A stretch of 64,000 nucleotides of DNA from a virus: positions 1-64,000 of the IMG/VR virus record IMGVR_UViG_3300033049_000066; one strand, given 5' to 3'. A program made the position numbers and the translations under genes. Below, piece by piece: positions 32,835-41,910 of this stretch. The notes below the pieces were generated by a model, which was not told where the DNA came from, ran no database searches, and was given only the letters and a program-made list of their open reading frames with translations. The first letter of the stretch is position 1; each line of letters opens with the position of its first letter.

Positions 32835-34714
32835 TGGCACTAACTCCTAACATCATGATGGCCGCAGAGGGCCTACTAGCAAACACTGCCTTAGCAATTA
32901 CGCCGGTGAACTCTGCTTTGTACTTAGACCAGGTAATTGTATCTGACTATGCGGCAACGATAGAAAACTATGCAGAGAATACTGTTACTTCTGTTTTTGG
33001 CAGTAACTCTGGCAAAATCTCTTCGGCTGTGCTTGATGCGTTTATTCATGCGCTTGATGATTTAGCGCCATATATATCTAACGTAGTCCCAGAATCAATC
33101 GGAATAACAACAACATTTTACACAACATTTTTTGATCAATCAGTTGCAAACTTATTTCCAAGCAATCAACAATTTGCGTTATATGCGCTAATTGCTATCG
33201 GGCAGGTATCCACTGCCAACCAGTACGTAAACAGTGCAATTAGCGGGCAGGCGTTAGCAGCGCAAACATTTATCTCATCAGACGCACTGATCTCAGGCAA
33301 CATCGCATCGGTTAGCACTAGTGTTCGATCCTGGGGTCAGGAATTAATTAACTCAGGATTATTATTTAACTTTGCGAATCTAAGCAATCTTGGAACCCCA
33401 CAGTCGATAATTGAAGCACTAATTCGATCAAACATGTTAACGTCCATAAACGATGAGTTAGCGACACAGGGGCTGAACCCAGTCACCTTACAAAAAGTAA
33501 TAAAAGATGATCCAGATATAACGCTAAAACCGTTAACACAGAAGAGATGCTATGATGCATTTTTGTTAGTAGTTGGAGAAAAATTAACCGACGTGCTAAA
33601 AGTAATGGGCTTTGTTACACCTGGCATTACGAATTTAGCAGAGTTAATGGATTTGCGGAAAGTATTTCGCACAACGTACCCGGCACTCACAACTCCGAAT
33701 AATGGTGTACTTGAAAACATATTTAACGCTCTGCAAATTTCAGCCTACGTTAATAGTCTTACGCCAGCCGCAACAGCGTATATGCCACCGGCACAAGCCA
33801 AGGCAAATGCGGCATTTGCGTGTTCCTTACAGCAAATAAAAGGAATCCTCGATTCAACCCCGGAGAAAATAGGAACAGCGGCAATCAACCTTGAAAATAA
33901 CGATGGTCTAGGAAATACCGGAGCACTTACAACAGCACTGCCAGCCTCAACCTCAGCAGCACTTATTGAGAGCATGGGTGGTGGCAGCGGCCCCGACGGA
34001 ACATTTTACTTGTCGGACCTCATTGGGGCACCTGCAGGAGAACCGCAAAATTCATCCTACAGCAGAATGAGCGTACTGTTCGAGCAGATCCAAGCTGACG
34101 GCGGATTTGATGGCATCGCCGAGGTCCTTGGCGTAATGCGCGGAGTCCTTGATGACGTGTACACGGTGTCGGGCCTCGGCACAGCTTATCACATTGAAAT
34201 TCCAAATCCGTTTATAATTGATCCAATTCCGGGCAACGGAACATACAATAATAAAGACGCAGCACTAGATGAATTGATAGCTGAATTGAAATTAGCGACA
34301 CTTGCATACATTGCGGCATATCCAGCACAGTCATCCGAACTGCTTAGTTTGTTTAGTACCTCGTACACCTCACAGATTGAAGGTGTGAAGCAATTATGGG
34401 ATGCGGACTTGAAGTTTCAAGTCACTTACGTAGACGGTTTCGAAACGGGCCCAGGCGGCCAGGATGGCTTTCCACCTAACAAAAAAACAACCTTGTCGTT
34501 CGCTGAGAATTTACCGGGCTTCGCAAAGAAAACCAGCAAGGGAGATATTGCGGTGATCCTTGAATCCATGGCGACCGACACGCTGGGCGGAAATGCGATA
34601 ATTGCGGCAATGCGAGAATCTAGAAATACAAATGTACTGTCGGACGCCGGTGTAACTGGTGACAATCAGCTCAGCGATCAACCATCTACAGTAGAACCTG
34701 GCATTATTTTATAA
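32834..34714 (+). CDS. Large structural protein, probably baseplate-associated
   Basis: 626 aa from the ATG at 32834, overlapping the PAAR stop (TAATG). It is Ala/Ser/Thr-rich and helical, with no recognised enzyme motif. Similar proteins follow PAAR in T4-like aquatic phages, so it is probably part of the baseplate hub or tail. Exact role unknown. Confidence 0.75.
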   Translation: MALTPNIMMAAEGLLANTALAITPVNSALYLDQVIVSDYAATIENYAENTVTSVFGSNSGKISSAVLDAFIHALDDLAPYISNVVPESIGITTTFYTTFFDQSVANLFPSNQQFALYALIAIGQVSTANQYVNSAISGQALAAQTFISSDALISGNIASVSTSVRSWGQELINSGLLFNFANLSNLGTPQSIIEALIRSNMLTSINDELATQGLNPVTLQKVIKDDPDITLKPLTQKRCYDAFLLVVGEKLTDVLKVMGFVTPGITNLAELMDLRKVFRTTYPALTTPNNGVLENIFNALQISAYVNSLTPAATAYMPPAQAKANAAFACSLQQIKGILDSTPEKIGTAAINLENNDGLGNTGALTTALPASTSAALIESMGGGSGPDGTFYLSDLIGAPAGEPQNSSYSRMSVLFEQIQADGGFDGIAEVLGVMRGVLDDVYTVSGLGTAYHIEIPNPFIIDPIPGNGTYNNKDAALDELIAELKLATLAYIAAYPAQSSELLSLFSTSYTSQIEGVKQLWDADLKFQVTYVDGFETGPGGQDGFPPNKKTTLSFAENLPGFAKKTSKGDIAVILESMATDTLGGNAIIAAMRESRNTNVLSDAGVTGDNQLSDQPSTVEPGIIL

Positions 34715-34739
34715 AATACCCCTAATTCGCAAATAGAGG

Positions 34740-34768
34740 TTGACATTCCGCTCATCTTCGTCTATAAT
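34740..34768 (+). promoter_or_regulatory. Sigma70-type promoter for DNA ligase
   Basis: TTGACA (34740-34745), 17 nt, TATAAT (34763-34768). The -10 overlaps a potential TTG start of the ligase, which excludes that start. Confidence 0.85.
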
Positions 34769-34800
34769 TGTACTATAAGTTAATCAATTGGAACCCTGCG

Positions 34801-36165
34801 ATGCCACAAAACTGGATATATAAGCTTCAAGAAAGCAACAGTAAACTACACAAAATTGACGTAATTGCGCAAGCACTAGAAGCCGCAAATCTCGGTGCTA
34901 CAGACGCGAAAAACTTCATATTATGCGCGAGACTTGCGTATAATTCGTTTGACGTATTTAATGTTAAGAAAATACCCGTCACGAAAAACATCACGGACGA
35001 AGCAAACGATATGTCGATATTTTTCAACTTGCTAGCCGACCTCAAAGATCGCAAAGTAACGGGCAACACCGCGCAGTCAGCGATCGAGCGTGTAAGCTTA
35101 GGATTTGACAGCGATCTTTGGAATGATCTATTGCGCCCGACAATCCTCAAAGATTTGCGCGTAGGCGCCACCATCACTTCCTTTAATAAAATTCTCAAAG
35201 GTACAGAGTACGAAATCCCAAGATTTGAATGTCAGCTAGCTACAGATTCTCAGAAACACCCCGGCAAGCTCACCGGCAAAAAGATACTTGAATCTAAATT
35301 AGATGGGATCCGCGTCTTAGCGATAGTCGACAAAACGTACCCCGAGAAAGCTACGGTCACTCTGTACAGTCGCAACGGTAAAGTTCTTAGCAACTTTCCG
35401 CACATCGAAGAACAACTTAAAAATTGCTTGAACGTATTTCGATCAAATTCTCCCTGGACCACGAACAGAATTCAGCAGTTTGTCTTCGACGGTGAAATTG
35501 TAAGCGAAAACTTCCAAGCACTAATGAAGCAAGCCCAACGAAAATCCAACATCGACACGACAGATTCAGTGTACAGTATTTTTGATGTTATTCCAATTGC
35601 TGACTTTAATCGAGGCCGGTGGAATATGCCACAAAGAAAACGCAGCAATGATTGGCTTGGCATAATCCGTGATCGAGTAAATGAAAATTGCACAAGCTTG
35701 CATATTATGCAAGGCATCGAAGTCGACTTAGATACAGCAGAAGGCCGGAGCGTCATGGAGCGATTCGGCAAGGAGCAAGTTGATCTCGGATATGAAGGAA
35801 TCATGATAAAAGATGCCGACGCACCTTACATCAGCAAACGCGGATCAGCCTGGATGAAATGGAAACCGACCATCACCGTAGACTTAGAAGTAGTCGCCGT
35901 AGAAGAAGGCACCGGCCAAAACAAAGGCAAGCTAGGCGCATTTGTATGTAAGGGTACCGACCACGGTTGCTATATTGAAGTGAATGTAGGTGGCGGTTTT
36001 AGCAAGCCGCAGCGCACAGATTTTTGGGAACGACGTGACGAGCTCATTGGCTTCATTGTTGAAGTGAAAGCTGATGTAGTGACACAAAATGAAAACGGTG
36101 GTTACAGTTTGCGATTCCCACGCTTTGTCGGCTTCCGTGGATTTGAGCCAGGAGAGAAAATTTAA
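34801..36165 (+). CDS. ATP-dependent DNA ligase, gp30-like
   Basis: 454 aa from the ATG at 34801 (T4 ligase: 487). N-terminal helical domain to ~150; adenylation domain with the nucleotide-binding motif SKLDGIRVL (the Lys is AMP-linked), motif III-like FDGEIVSE, motif IV GYEGIMIKD and motif V AWMKWKP; C-terminal OB fold with GFIVEVKADV. All motifs intact. Joins Okazaki fragments and repairs nicks. Confidence 0.93.
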   Translation: MPQNWIYKLQESNSKLHKIDVIAQALEAANLGATDAKNFILCARLAYNSFDVFNVKKIPVTKNITDEANDMSIFFNLLADLKDRKVTGNTAQSAIERVSLGFDSDLWNDLLRPTILKDLRVGATITSFNKILKGTEYEIPRFECQLATDSQKHPGKLTGKKILESKLDGIRVLAIVDKTYPEKATVTLYSRNGKVLSNFPHIEEQLKNCLNVFRSNSPWTTNRIQQFVFDGEIVSENFQALMKQAQRKSNIDTTDSVYSIFDVIPIADFNRGRWNMPQRKRSNDWLGIIRDRVNENCTSLHIMQGIEVDLDTAEGRSVMERFGKEQVDLGYEGIMIKDADAPYISKRGSAWMKWKPTITVDLEVVAVEEGTGQNKGKLGAFVCKGTDHGCYIEVNVGGGFSKPQRTDFWERRDELIGFIVEVKADVVTQNENGGYSLRFPRFVGFRGFEPGEKI

Positions 36166-36383
36166 TGGACGTGCTAGTAATACTCGGCCTATTTTGTATA
36201 GTGCTAATTATCATTAGCATCATCCTTAGCACGATTGTATGGTGCAGGACCGTTGAGTTTTACAAAAAGCTCGACACAAAAGTCCCAGGACACATAAAGG
36301 CCGAGCATACAAAATTAGCAATTTCGTTTATCGTCCCACCATTCGGAGGATTGGCGTATATAATTTTTTTATTATGCACGTAA
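36165..36383 (+). CDS. Small membrane protein
   Basis: 72 aa with two hydrophobic segments (residues ~3-27 and ~50-71) and a charged hairpin between. Start overlaps the ligase stop (TAATG). Unknown function; small phage inner-membrane proteins can act in lysis control or exclusion. Confidence 0.65.
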   Translation: MDVLVILGLFCIVLIIISIILSTIVWCRTVEFYKKLDTKVPGHIKAEHTKLAISFIVPPFGGLAYIIFLLCT

Positions 36384-36397
36384 GATAAATGGCAGGC

Positions 36398-36405
36398 ATA
36401 AATAT
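36398..36405 (+). promoter_or_regulatory. Late-promoter box
   Basis: CATAAATA, 6 nt before the membrane protein start. Confidence 0.5.
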
Positions 36406-36410
36406 GTAAT

Positions 36411-38207
36411 ATGTTGAATACCAAACTTGGCTACTTAGCCTTAATATCCGCCCTGTTTATTAGCGGCATTGCCATTTATTTTAGTGTCGCCGGCCTCGCA
36501 GCAATTTTCAGTGCATACGCTATATCAATCATTGTTATGGGCACCGCCATTGAACTAGGCAAATTGGCCGGTGTTGTATGGTTGCATTATAATTATAAAA
36601 AAGCAGTATGGTGGCTAAAATACGGCTTGATGTTTCTAATAGTTGGCGTTATGTTTACTACCTCAATGGGGATTTTTGGCTACCTGTCAAAATCCCACGT
36701 TGAACAAACTGCCCAGTCCGACGAAAGCGGTGCACAAATAACTCGTATTTCTACAGAGATCGCACGTAATAATGCAATAATTCTTCGCAGTGAGCAAAAG
36801 ATACAGAATTATGAAGATAATGGCTCTGGAGTTGACGCCAGCTTAAATTCGCAGATTGACCGAGAACAGTCGCGCATTGACTCGGCGTACAGTAGAGTGA
36901 AGCCAGTCATACAAGTACAGCTAGATATCATTGCCGCAGGCGACCTAACAATTGAAGCACGAACTAAACCATATGAGTTAGAGCTCACTTCAATTAACCA
37001 GCAGCTAGCAGATTTACAGTCTGCGCTGAGTAGCAAGCAAATACGGATCGCACAGGGAATCGTTGGAACCAAGCCCGACGGATCGTATAAATCCAAGACA
37101 GTATTCGCAATAAAAGATTTCAGAACAAGAAATGAAGCAAGGCGGAATACACTGTTAGCAAAGATTGATGAAATTAGAAGTACGCCTAGTCCAGCAGTAG
37201 CAAACGCCCAGGATGAGATCAACCGCATCAGAGCGTCGGCACAAAGTGAGATAAGCGAAAGTAATTTAACGATTAATAAACTACGTGGAAGAATGGGAAG
37301 AACGAATGCTAATGATATCGAAACGTTAATTACTGCTGAACAAACAAAGATTAAAAATTCAAATACCGAGCTTGATACGCTAACCGAGGAAAAATATAAA
37401 CTTGAAGCAACTTTTAGAAAATTAGAAGCTGATGTCGGACCAATTAAATACATTGCAGAATTTGTATCCGATCAACCCGCTGATTCAGCAATGCTTGAGA
37501 AGGCGGTGAAATGGTTAATTATATTGATTATCTTTGTATTTGATCCTTTTGCGATATTATTGTTAATCGCAGCACAGCACTCATTCGACAGGAGCCGCGC
37601 CGAACGCTTGGCATTAACAAGAGAACACGAACTAGAAACAATTGACGTTATAGTAGATAAAGAGGATACTGAAAGTAAGGACACCTCTGTTGCGCCAGAG
37701 TTCGACAGTACTACTGAAAGTTTTTCTCAGACTGAGCTAGAGCCTAATATACCAAAAAACACATCTCACCCCGAATATGAAATAGAGGATCTGATTAAAT
37801 ATTATCCACCGGAACCACTAAGCAAAGAAGATAACGAATGGATTAATGCTGCGCCAGTTGGCAATGAGTTTGTCGCATCCGCTAACCCAGCAAAGACTGG
37901 GAGGGTGGTGATGGTAGCACCGGATCCGGTTGCGGAACAAATTAGGTCAGGGACAATATTTCCAAGTTTCGCATCACCGGAGAACGAAGGCACAATGTTT
38001 ATACGTGTCGACAAGACACCAACACAGTTATATATTTCTAAAAACAATAATTGGGAAAAAACAAGTAAAGACCAATTAGCGTATTCAGCTTATAGTCATG
38101 AATATATTAAAGCGTTAATAAAACGAATCGGCAGCGGTACGTACGAGCCAACACTGTTAACCGAGGCAGAGAAGAAACACATCGAAACACTGCTAGGCCG
38201 AGAATAA
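36411..38207 (+). CDS. Membrane protein with long coiled-coil region, conserved in T4-like phages
   Basis: 598 aa. Three or four hydrophobic segments at ~8-30, 32-50 and 68-90 (AIELGKLAGVVWLHYNYK, SMGIFGYLSKSHVEQ), a coiled coil from about 100 to 330, and one more membrane segment near 365-390 (IILIIFVFDPFAILLLIAAQ). The C-terminal ~200 residues are acidic and probably cytoplasmic. Homologous proteins occur in T4-like aquatic phages; a role at the host membrane is likely but untested. Confidence 0.8.
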   Translation: MLNTKLGYLALISALFISGIAIYFSVAGLAAIFSAYAISIIVMGTAIELGKLAGVVWLHYNYKKAVWWLKYGLMFLIVGVMFTTSMGIFGYLSKSHVEQTAQSDESGAQITRISTEIARNNAIILRSEQKIQNYEDNGSGVDASLNSQIDREQSRIDSAYSRVKPVIQVQLDIIAAGDLTIEARTKPYELELTSINQQLADLQSALSSKQIRIAQGIVGTKPDGSYKSKTVFAIKDFRTRNEARRNTLLAKIDEIRSTPSPAVANAQDEINRIRASAQSEISESNLTINKLRGRMGRTNANDIETLITAEQTKIKNSNTELDTLTEEKYKLEATFRKLEADVGPIKYIAEFVSDQPADSAMLEKAVKWLIILIIFVFDPFAILLLIAAQHSFDRSRAERLALTREHELETIDVIVDKEDTESKDTSVAPEFDSTTESFSQTELEPNIPKNTSHPEYEIEDLIKYYPPEPLSKEDNEWINAAPVGNEFVASANPAKTGRVVMVAPDPVAEQIRSGTIFPSFASPENEGTMFIRVDKTPTQLYISKNNNWEKTSKDQLAYSAYSHEYIKALIKRIGSGTYEPTLLTEAEKKHIETLLGRE

Positions 38208-38217
38208 AGGAGTCAAA

Positions 38218-39366
38218 ATGACTAAGGCATGTAATTTTTGTAAAAAAACAGAATTCGAGGTTGATCAGCTAATACTAGGTAATACCGTATCTATATGTAA
38301 CGGATGCGTTTTATTATGTGTAGACATGTTAGAAGAACAAGGCACCGCAAATATAGAAAAGCTTACTGATATCAATCCAAAAGAACTAAAGGCCTACCTT
38401 GACTTATATATCACAAGCCAGGATAGCGCAAAGAAGATTTTAAGTGTAGCAGTCGCAAATCACGTCAAACGGATTAACACCAACGGAACAGTTATTGAAA
38501 AAAGCAATGTGATGTTACTAGGGCCGACCGGCAGCGGAAAAACATTACTTGCAAAAACAATAGCTGGATATTTAGACGTGCCGTTTGTTATAGCTGACGC
38601 AACGACGCTAACCGAGGCAGGATATGTTGGGGAAGATGTCACCTCGATATTATCGAAGTTGTTACACGCTGCTGATGGCGACATAGCCGCGGCAGAAAAC
38701 GGAATTGTATTTATTGATGAGGTTGATAAGATTGCGAAGAAAAGCTCAGGCGGAAACAAAGAAGTAGGTGGCGAAGGCGTACAGCAGTCATTACTGAAAC
38801 TTGTGGAAGGTACAGTGTTTACAGTAGATTCACCCAAGTCAATGGGCCAGCCCGTGGAAATAAATACAAAGAATATTTTGTTTATCGCAAGCGGTGCGTT
38901 TCATGGCCTCGACAAAATTAAGAAAAGAAAGCAGCAACCATCACAAATTGGTTTTACAGCTGATGTATCTAACACATATATTAATGCTGCCGAGTTCACT
39001 GATCTCATTGAGTTCGGCCTAATACCTGAATTTGTAAGTAGATTTCCGGTCATTGCTGAGGTCCAAGAACTTTCGCAGACTGATATGCTTGAAGTATTAT
39101 CTACAGTAGAAAATAATTTAGTAATACAGTACAAGCATTTATTTAAGTACAATAAAGTGCGCTTGACATTTGACAAGGACGCACTGAAACAGATCGTGAA
39201 TATAGCAATACACAAAAAAACCGGAGCTCGTAGCTTGAGGTCAATCATGGAGAAAGCGTTACTGCCACACATGTTTAATATTAACGAGTACGAGCGCGAG
39301 AACATAAATAAGGTAAGAATTACTAAATCGTTAGTAAATAAACCAATAGAGGTCAAGAAAAAATAA
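38218..39366 (+). CDS. clpX: ClpX, AAA+ unfoldase subunit of ClpXP
   Basis: 382 aa (E. coli: 424). N-terminal zinc domain with Cys5, Cys8, Cys27 and Cys30; Walker A GPTGSGKT (102-109); pore-1 loop GYVG (135-138); Walker B VFIDEVDK; ClpP-docking IGF loop (244-246); sensor-2 TGARSLRS. All parts needed to unfold substrates and dock to ClpP are present. A phage clpP lies at 59795 and clpS at 40249. bS21 starts on the next base after the stop. Confidence 0.95.
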   Translation: MTKACNFCKKTEFEVDQLILGNTVSICNGCVLLCVDMLEEQGTANIEKLTDINPKELKAYLDLYITSQDSAKKILSVAVANHVKRINTNGTVIEKSNVMLLGPTGSGKTLLAKTIAGYLDVPFVIADATTLTEAGYVGEDVTSILSKLLHAADGDIAAAENGIVFIDEVDKIAKKSSGGNKEVGGEGVQQSLLKLVEGTVFTVDSPKSMGQPVEINTKNILFIASGAFHGLDKIKKRKQQPSQIGFTADVSNTYINAAEFTDLIEFGLIPEFVSRFPVIAEVQELSQTDMLEVLSTVENNLVIQYKHLFKYNKVRLTFDKDALKQIVNIAIHKKTGARSLRSIMEKALLPHMFNINEYERENINKVRITKSLVNKPIEVKKK

Positions 39367-39591
39367 ATGCCAAGCGTGAAAATATGGGAAGGCCAGTTTG
39401 AAAAAGGTCTAAGAAAGTTTAAGAAAGCCGTGCAGAATGCCGGTGTACTAGAAGAATTGCGAGCCCGCGAAGGATACGAAAAACCATCCCTTGCAAGAAA
39501 GCGCAAACTAGGCGCAGCAAAAGCTCGTTACAGGAAGAAACTGCGTCAGGAAAAATCAGATTTTCCTCCCAGCAGTTGGCCAAAAACTTAG
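39367..39591 (+). CDS. rpsU: Ribosomal protein bS21 homologue
   Basis: 74 aa, basic. [37 protein letters not shown] and [17 protein letters not shown] match bacterial bS21 in order and length (E. coli: 71). bS21 helps 30S subunits bind mRNA during initiation; phage copies are known in some aquatic phages and are suspected to bias translation towards phage mRNAs. Starts immediately after clpX; no sign of decay. Confidence 0.9.
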   Translation: MPSVKIWEGQFEKGLRKFKKAVQNAGVLEELRAREGYEKPSLARKRKLGAAKARYRKKLRQEKSDFPPSSWPKT

Positions 39592-39608
39592 CAATTTTAC
39601 CAAATTGG

Positions 39609-39650
39609 TTGCAAAAATTCTTATTCTCTAGTATAATTAAGTCATAAATA
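39609..39650 (+). promoter_or_regulatory. Combined sigma70-type promoter and late box before hsp20
   Basis: TTGCAA (39609-39614), 17 nt, TATAAT (39632-39637), with CATAAATA just after (39643-39650) and a second overlapping ATAAATA. The gene could be made both early and late. Confidence 0.6.
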
Positions 39651-39718
39651 AATATATAAGGTGCTGCATTGGGCAGGCCTTATACAGAAAGATCTTGCTT
39701 ATCATAAGGAGAAATTAA

Positions 39719-40165
39719 ATGAACACAAGAAACCTCACAACCCTAAATCTAGACCCATTTTTACGTAGTACTATAGGCGGCCATCGCATGTTTGAAAACA
39801 TGATGGGGCAAGCCCAGCGATACAATAACGACAGTTACCCACCGTACAATATTGTGGCACTTGGCGAAAATAAATATCGCATTGAAATTGCCGTTGCTGG
39901 ATTTGCTAAGGAAGACATCACAGTTAAGATAGATGACGGCCAGCTAACGATTGCAAGTAATCGGGTTGACCGAGATGAAACCAAAACCAAAACTGAAGAA
40001 AGTTATTTACATCACGGGATTAGCTCTCGTAGATTTGAACGGCAATTTGCGTTAGCCGACCACATTGAAGTTAGGAATGCTACGGTTGAAAATGGCATAC
40101 TTAAGGTTAGCCTCGAGCGTATTGTTCCAGAGAACTTAAAACCAAAAGAAATTAAAATCACGTAA
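39719..40165 (+). CDS. Hsp20 small heat-shock protein
   Basis: 148 aa (IbpA-like size). The alpha-crystallin domain runs from ~45 to 135 (YPPYNIVALGENKYRIEIAVAGF, ISSRRFERQFALADHIEV, NGILKVSLERIVP), with a C-terminal PKEIKIT. Holds aggregating proteins; Hsp20 is common in T4-like aquatic phages. Ribosome site AAGGAGAAA. Confidence 0.93.
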   Translation: MNTRNLTTLNLDPFLRSTIGGHRMFENMMGQAQRYNNDSYPPYNIVALGENKYRIEIAVAGFAKEDITVKIDDGQLTIASNRVDRDETKTKTEESYLHHGISSRRFERQFALADHIEVRNATVENGILKVSLERIVPENLKPKEIKIT

Positions 40166-40189
40166 CTTAATTTAAGTTACTTAAATTAT

Positions 40190-40225
40190 TTAGCAATGAC
40201 CGGCAATACCGCCCGCCATTGCTAA
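40190..40225 (+). terminator. Hairpin after hsp20
   Basis: TTAGCAATG (40190-40198) pairs with CATTGCTAA (40217-40225), with a further GGC/GCC pair inside. No T-run follows. An AT palindrome ACTTAATTTAAGT lies just upstream. Confidence 0.5.
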
Positions 40226-40248
40226 ATACTTATATGAAGGATACTAAA

Positions 40249-40554
40249 ATGTCAATAAGCACAGCAGTTATAATCAAACCGAGAATGGATCTTAAAGAGC
40301 CACCAATGTTTAAGGTAGTGTACGTAAATGACAATAAGACGAGCGTTCAATTCGTAGTTGAAAGTTTAGTAGATCATTTTAGCTATGAATCAGAAACTGC
40401 TGAAAGAATTGCGCAGGATGTTCACGCAGATGGCGCAGCAGTAGCAGCAGTGTTACCGTATGAAATAGCTGAACAGAAAGGTATCGAGGTCACACTTGCT
40501 GCTCGTAAGCAAGGCTTCCCATTACAAATTCGAATCGAAAAAGAAACTAGCTAG
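40249..40554 (+). CDS. clpS: ClpS, N-degron adaptor for Clp protease
   Basis: 101 aa from ATG at 40249, which has AAGGA upstream; an ATG 10 codons earlier lies in the hairpin region. The ClpS core is clear: FKVVYVNDNKTSVQFVVESLV, VHADGAAVAAVLPYEIAE, FPLQIRIEKE. Asn-Asp at the VND turn and the substrate-pocket His (VHADG) are kept. In bacteria ClpS delivers N-degron proteins to ClpAP; here the phage AAA+ partner is ClpX, so the pairing is open to question. Its stop meets the convergent gene. Confidence 0.9.
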   Translation: MSISTAVIIKPRMDLKEPPMFKVVYVNDNKTSVQFVVESLVDHFSYESETAERIAQDVHADGAAVAAVLPYEIAEQKGIEVTLAARKQGFPLQIRIEKETS

Positions 40555-41351
40555 GGTTTGATTATCTTAGGATAATAGTTATCTGGGTCTTTAATGCAAC
40601 CTGGATTATTTACAAATCTTACGCCGTCAACTTCTAGGTCGATTTCCCCATTGTATCTACCAAAAATCCACGTTTTTACTTTTGTTTGATCGTCATTTAG
40701 CAAGCAAGACAAGATGCCGCTATTACCAGCGGTATCGCCTAATATAGTTGAGTTATATGCTTCGTCATGATTTATTAAATCCGGGCTAGGTACCGAGCTA
40801 GTTACGACAATAATATTTTTTACTTCGTCTAACTTTTGGCAATCTTCTATACTATTGTGCATATAATGTTGATCGGAAACTGCTAACTTAAAAATCTTGC
40901 TAGCCATATTATAGGACATCTGCCCCTTATCGTTAAGAAAGTCTAGTGTATTGCTTGTAGTATCACCGTCAGTAAAATCAAAGGTAGTCCAGCCGTTAGT
41001 AGAAAGTAACGTAACATCCGGTAGTACTATAATTTTTTCGTGTAAGAAAAACACTGATTCCATCGCCTCAATATTCTCCCTTAGCGAGGCATAACTACAA
41101 TCAAAATCGCCATTCTGTGCGTCGTGCTCGAGGTACCCGTCTATGAAAAACACGCCTTCGTAGTACTGAGACACACCCTCTAAGAAATTAAACAGAACTT
41201 CGTGGTCACTGGAAATATTGCCTGCGACGATACAGAATAAACTTGTTGCCTTCCCTTCCCAAGAAAAATCATCTAAATTAGTTAAAAATAGATCACTTAT
41301 TAAATCAAAATTAAAAATCATTATATTGTTATGTGCATTTCTGCTGAACAT
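40551..41351 (-). CDS. Metallophosphoesterase-like protein with degenerate metal site
   Basis: 266 aa on the minus strand. The fold pattern of calcineurin-like phosphoesterases is clear, but most metal ligands are changed: ISDLF (usual DLH), VAGNIS (usual AGD), IDGYLEH (usual GNHE), VVTSSVPSP (usual THHAPSP) and IFGRYNGEIDLEVDGVRFVNNPG (usual HGHTH...NPRGY). Hydrophobic and Gly/Pro/Asn positions are kept, so it is a folded protein that probably lost catalysis rather than a pseudogene; there is no stop or frameshift. It may now bind a nucleotide or protein. Late box upstream at 41366. Confidence 0.75.
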   Translation of the reverse strand: MFSRNAHNNIMIFNFDLISDLFLTNLDDFSWEGKATSLFCIVAGNISSDHEVLFNFLEGVSQYYEGVFFIDGYLEHDAQNGDFDCSYASLRENIEAMESVFFLHEKIIVLPDVTLLSTNGWTTFDFTDGDTTSNTLDFLNDKGQMSYNMASKIFKLAVSDQHYMHNSIEDCQKLDEVKNIIVVTSSVPSPDLINHDEAYNSTILGDTAGNSGILSCLLNDDQTKVKTWIFGRYNGEIDLEVDGVRFVNNPGCIKDPDNYYPKIIKP

Positions 41352-41365
41352 CTCCTAATCTAAAT

Positions 41366-41373
41366 TATTTATT
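41366..41373 (-). promoter_or_regulatory. Minus-strand late-promoter box
   Basis: AATAAATA on the minus strand, 15 nt before the phosphoesterase-like gene; the opposite late box at 41418 makes this a divergent pair. Confidence 0.5.
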
Positions 41374-41417
41374 GACAATGCCAGCAGTGCCGGAAGTTTT
41401 TAAAATGATCTGTTCTG

Positions 41418-41425
41418 AATAAATA
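41418..41425 (+). promoter_or_regulatory. Late-promoter box of the fibre cassette
   Basis: AATAAATA, 24 nt before the 41449 gene. Confidence 0.5.
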
Positions 41426-41448
41426 TAGTGAACACATAGGATTATAAT

Positions 41449-41898
41449 ATGCGAGTTAGTGAAATATTACGGCAATTGGCAGATTTAGCAGACTCGCTAA
41501 ATCAACCTGAAGAAACAGCAGATACCGAGTCGGATGTCAACGCTACCTCGACCATGGTCGCACCGTTACAGCAAGAACTTGAAATGCAGAAGAAAGAAAT
41601 AGGCATTGATAATAACGTTGACGAATTTGCCGTACAAGACGATCCAGCAATGGAACCAATGGAAATCCCAGCTGATGATGCCAGCGAAGATGAAACACCT
41701 TCGTATACCGTGTATGATGAAAATTGTGAGGAACCTGCGTTTAATGAAGAACTCGACGCATTAAAACGACAAGCTGGAATCGGCGATAAACAGCAGTCAC
41801 CATACAACCATGCTGTCGACTTACAGCCAGTATCAATCAATCCACGCAGAAATGCCGCAATTGCTGCACATAAGTATAGAACCGCAAGACCAAAATAA
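41449..41898 (+). CDS. Conserved acidic protein at the head of the fibre cassette
   Basis: 149 aa. N-terminal MRVSEILRQLADLADSLN is a helix common to a family in T4-like aquatic phages; the middle is acidic and disordered. Could be an assembly factor or scaffold. No catalytic motif. Confidence 0.65.
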   Translation: MRVSEILRQLADLADSLNQPEETADTESDVNATSTMVAPLQQELEMQKKEIGIDNNVDEFAVQDDPAMEPMEIPADDASEDETPSYTVYDENCEEPAFNEELDALKRQAGIGDKQQSPYNHAVDLQPVSINPRRNAAIAAHKYRTARPK

Positions 41899-41910
41899 GG
41901 GCCGTAATAC

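Noticed and set aside
40551-41351. Pseudogene of a metallophosphoesterase
   Set aside because: The frame is full length with no stop or shift, and has late-promoter and structural residues retained; a pseudoenzyme fits better.
41372-41400. TTGACA before the fibre cassette as an early promoter
   Set aside because: No -10 at 16-18 nt; the late box at 41418 explains expression better.
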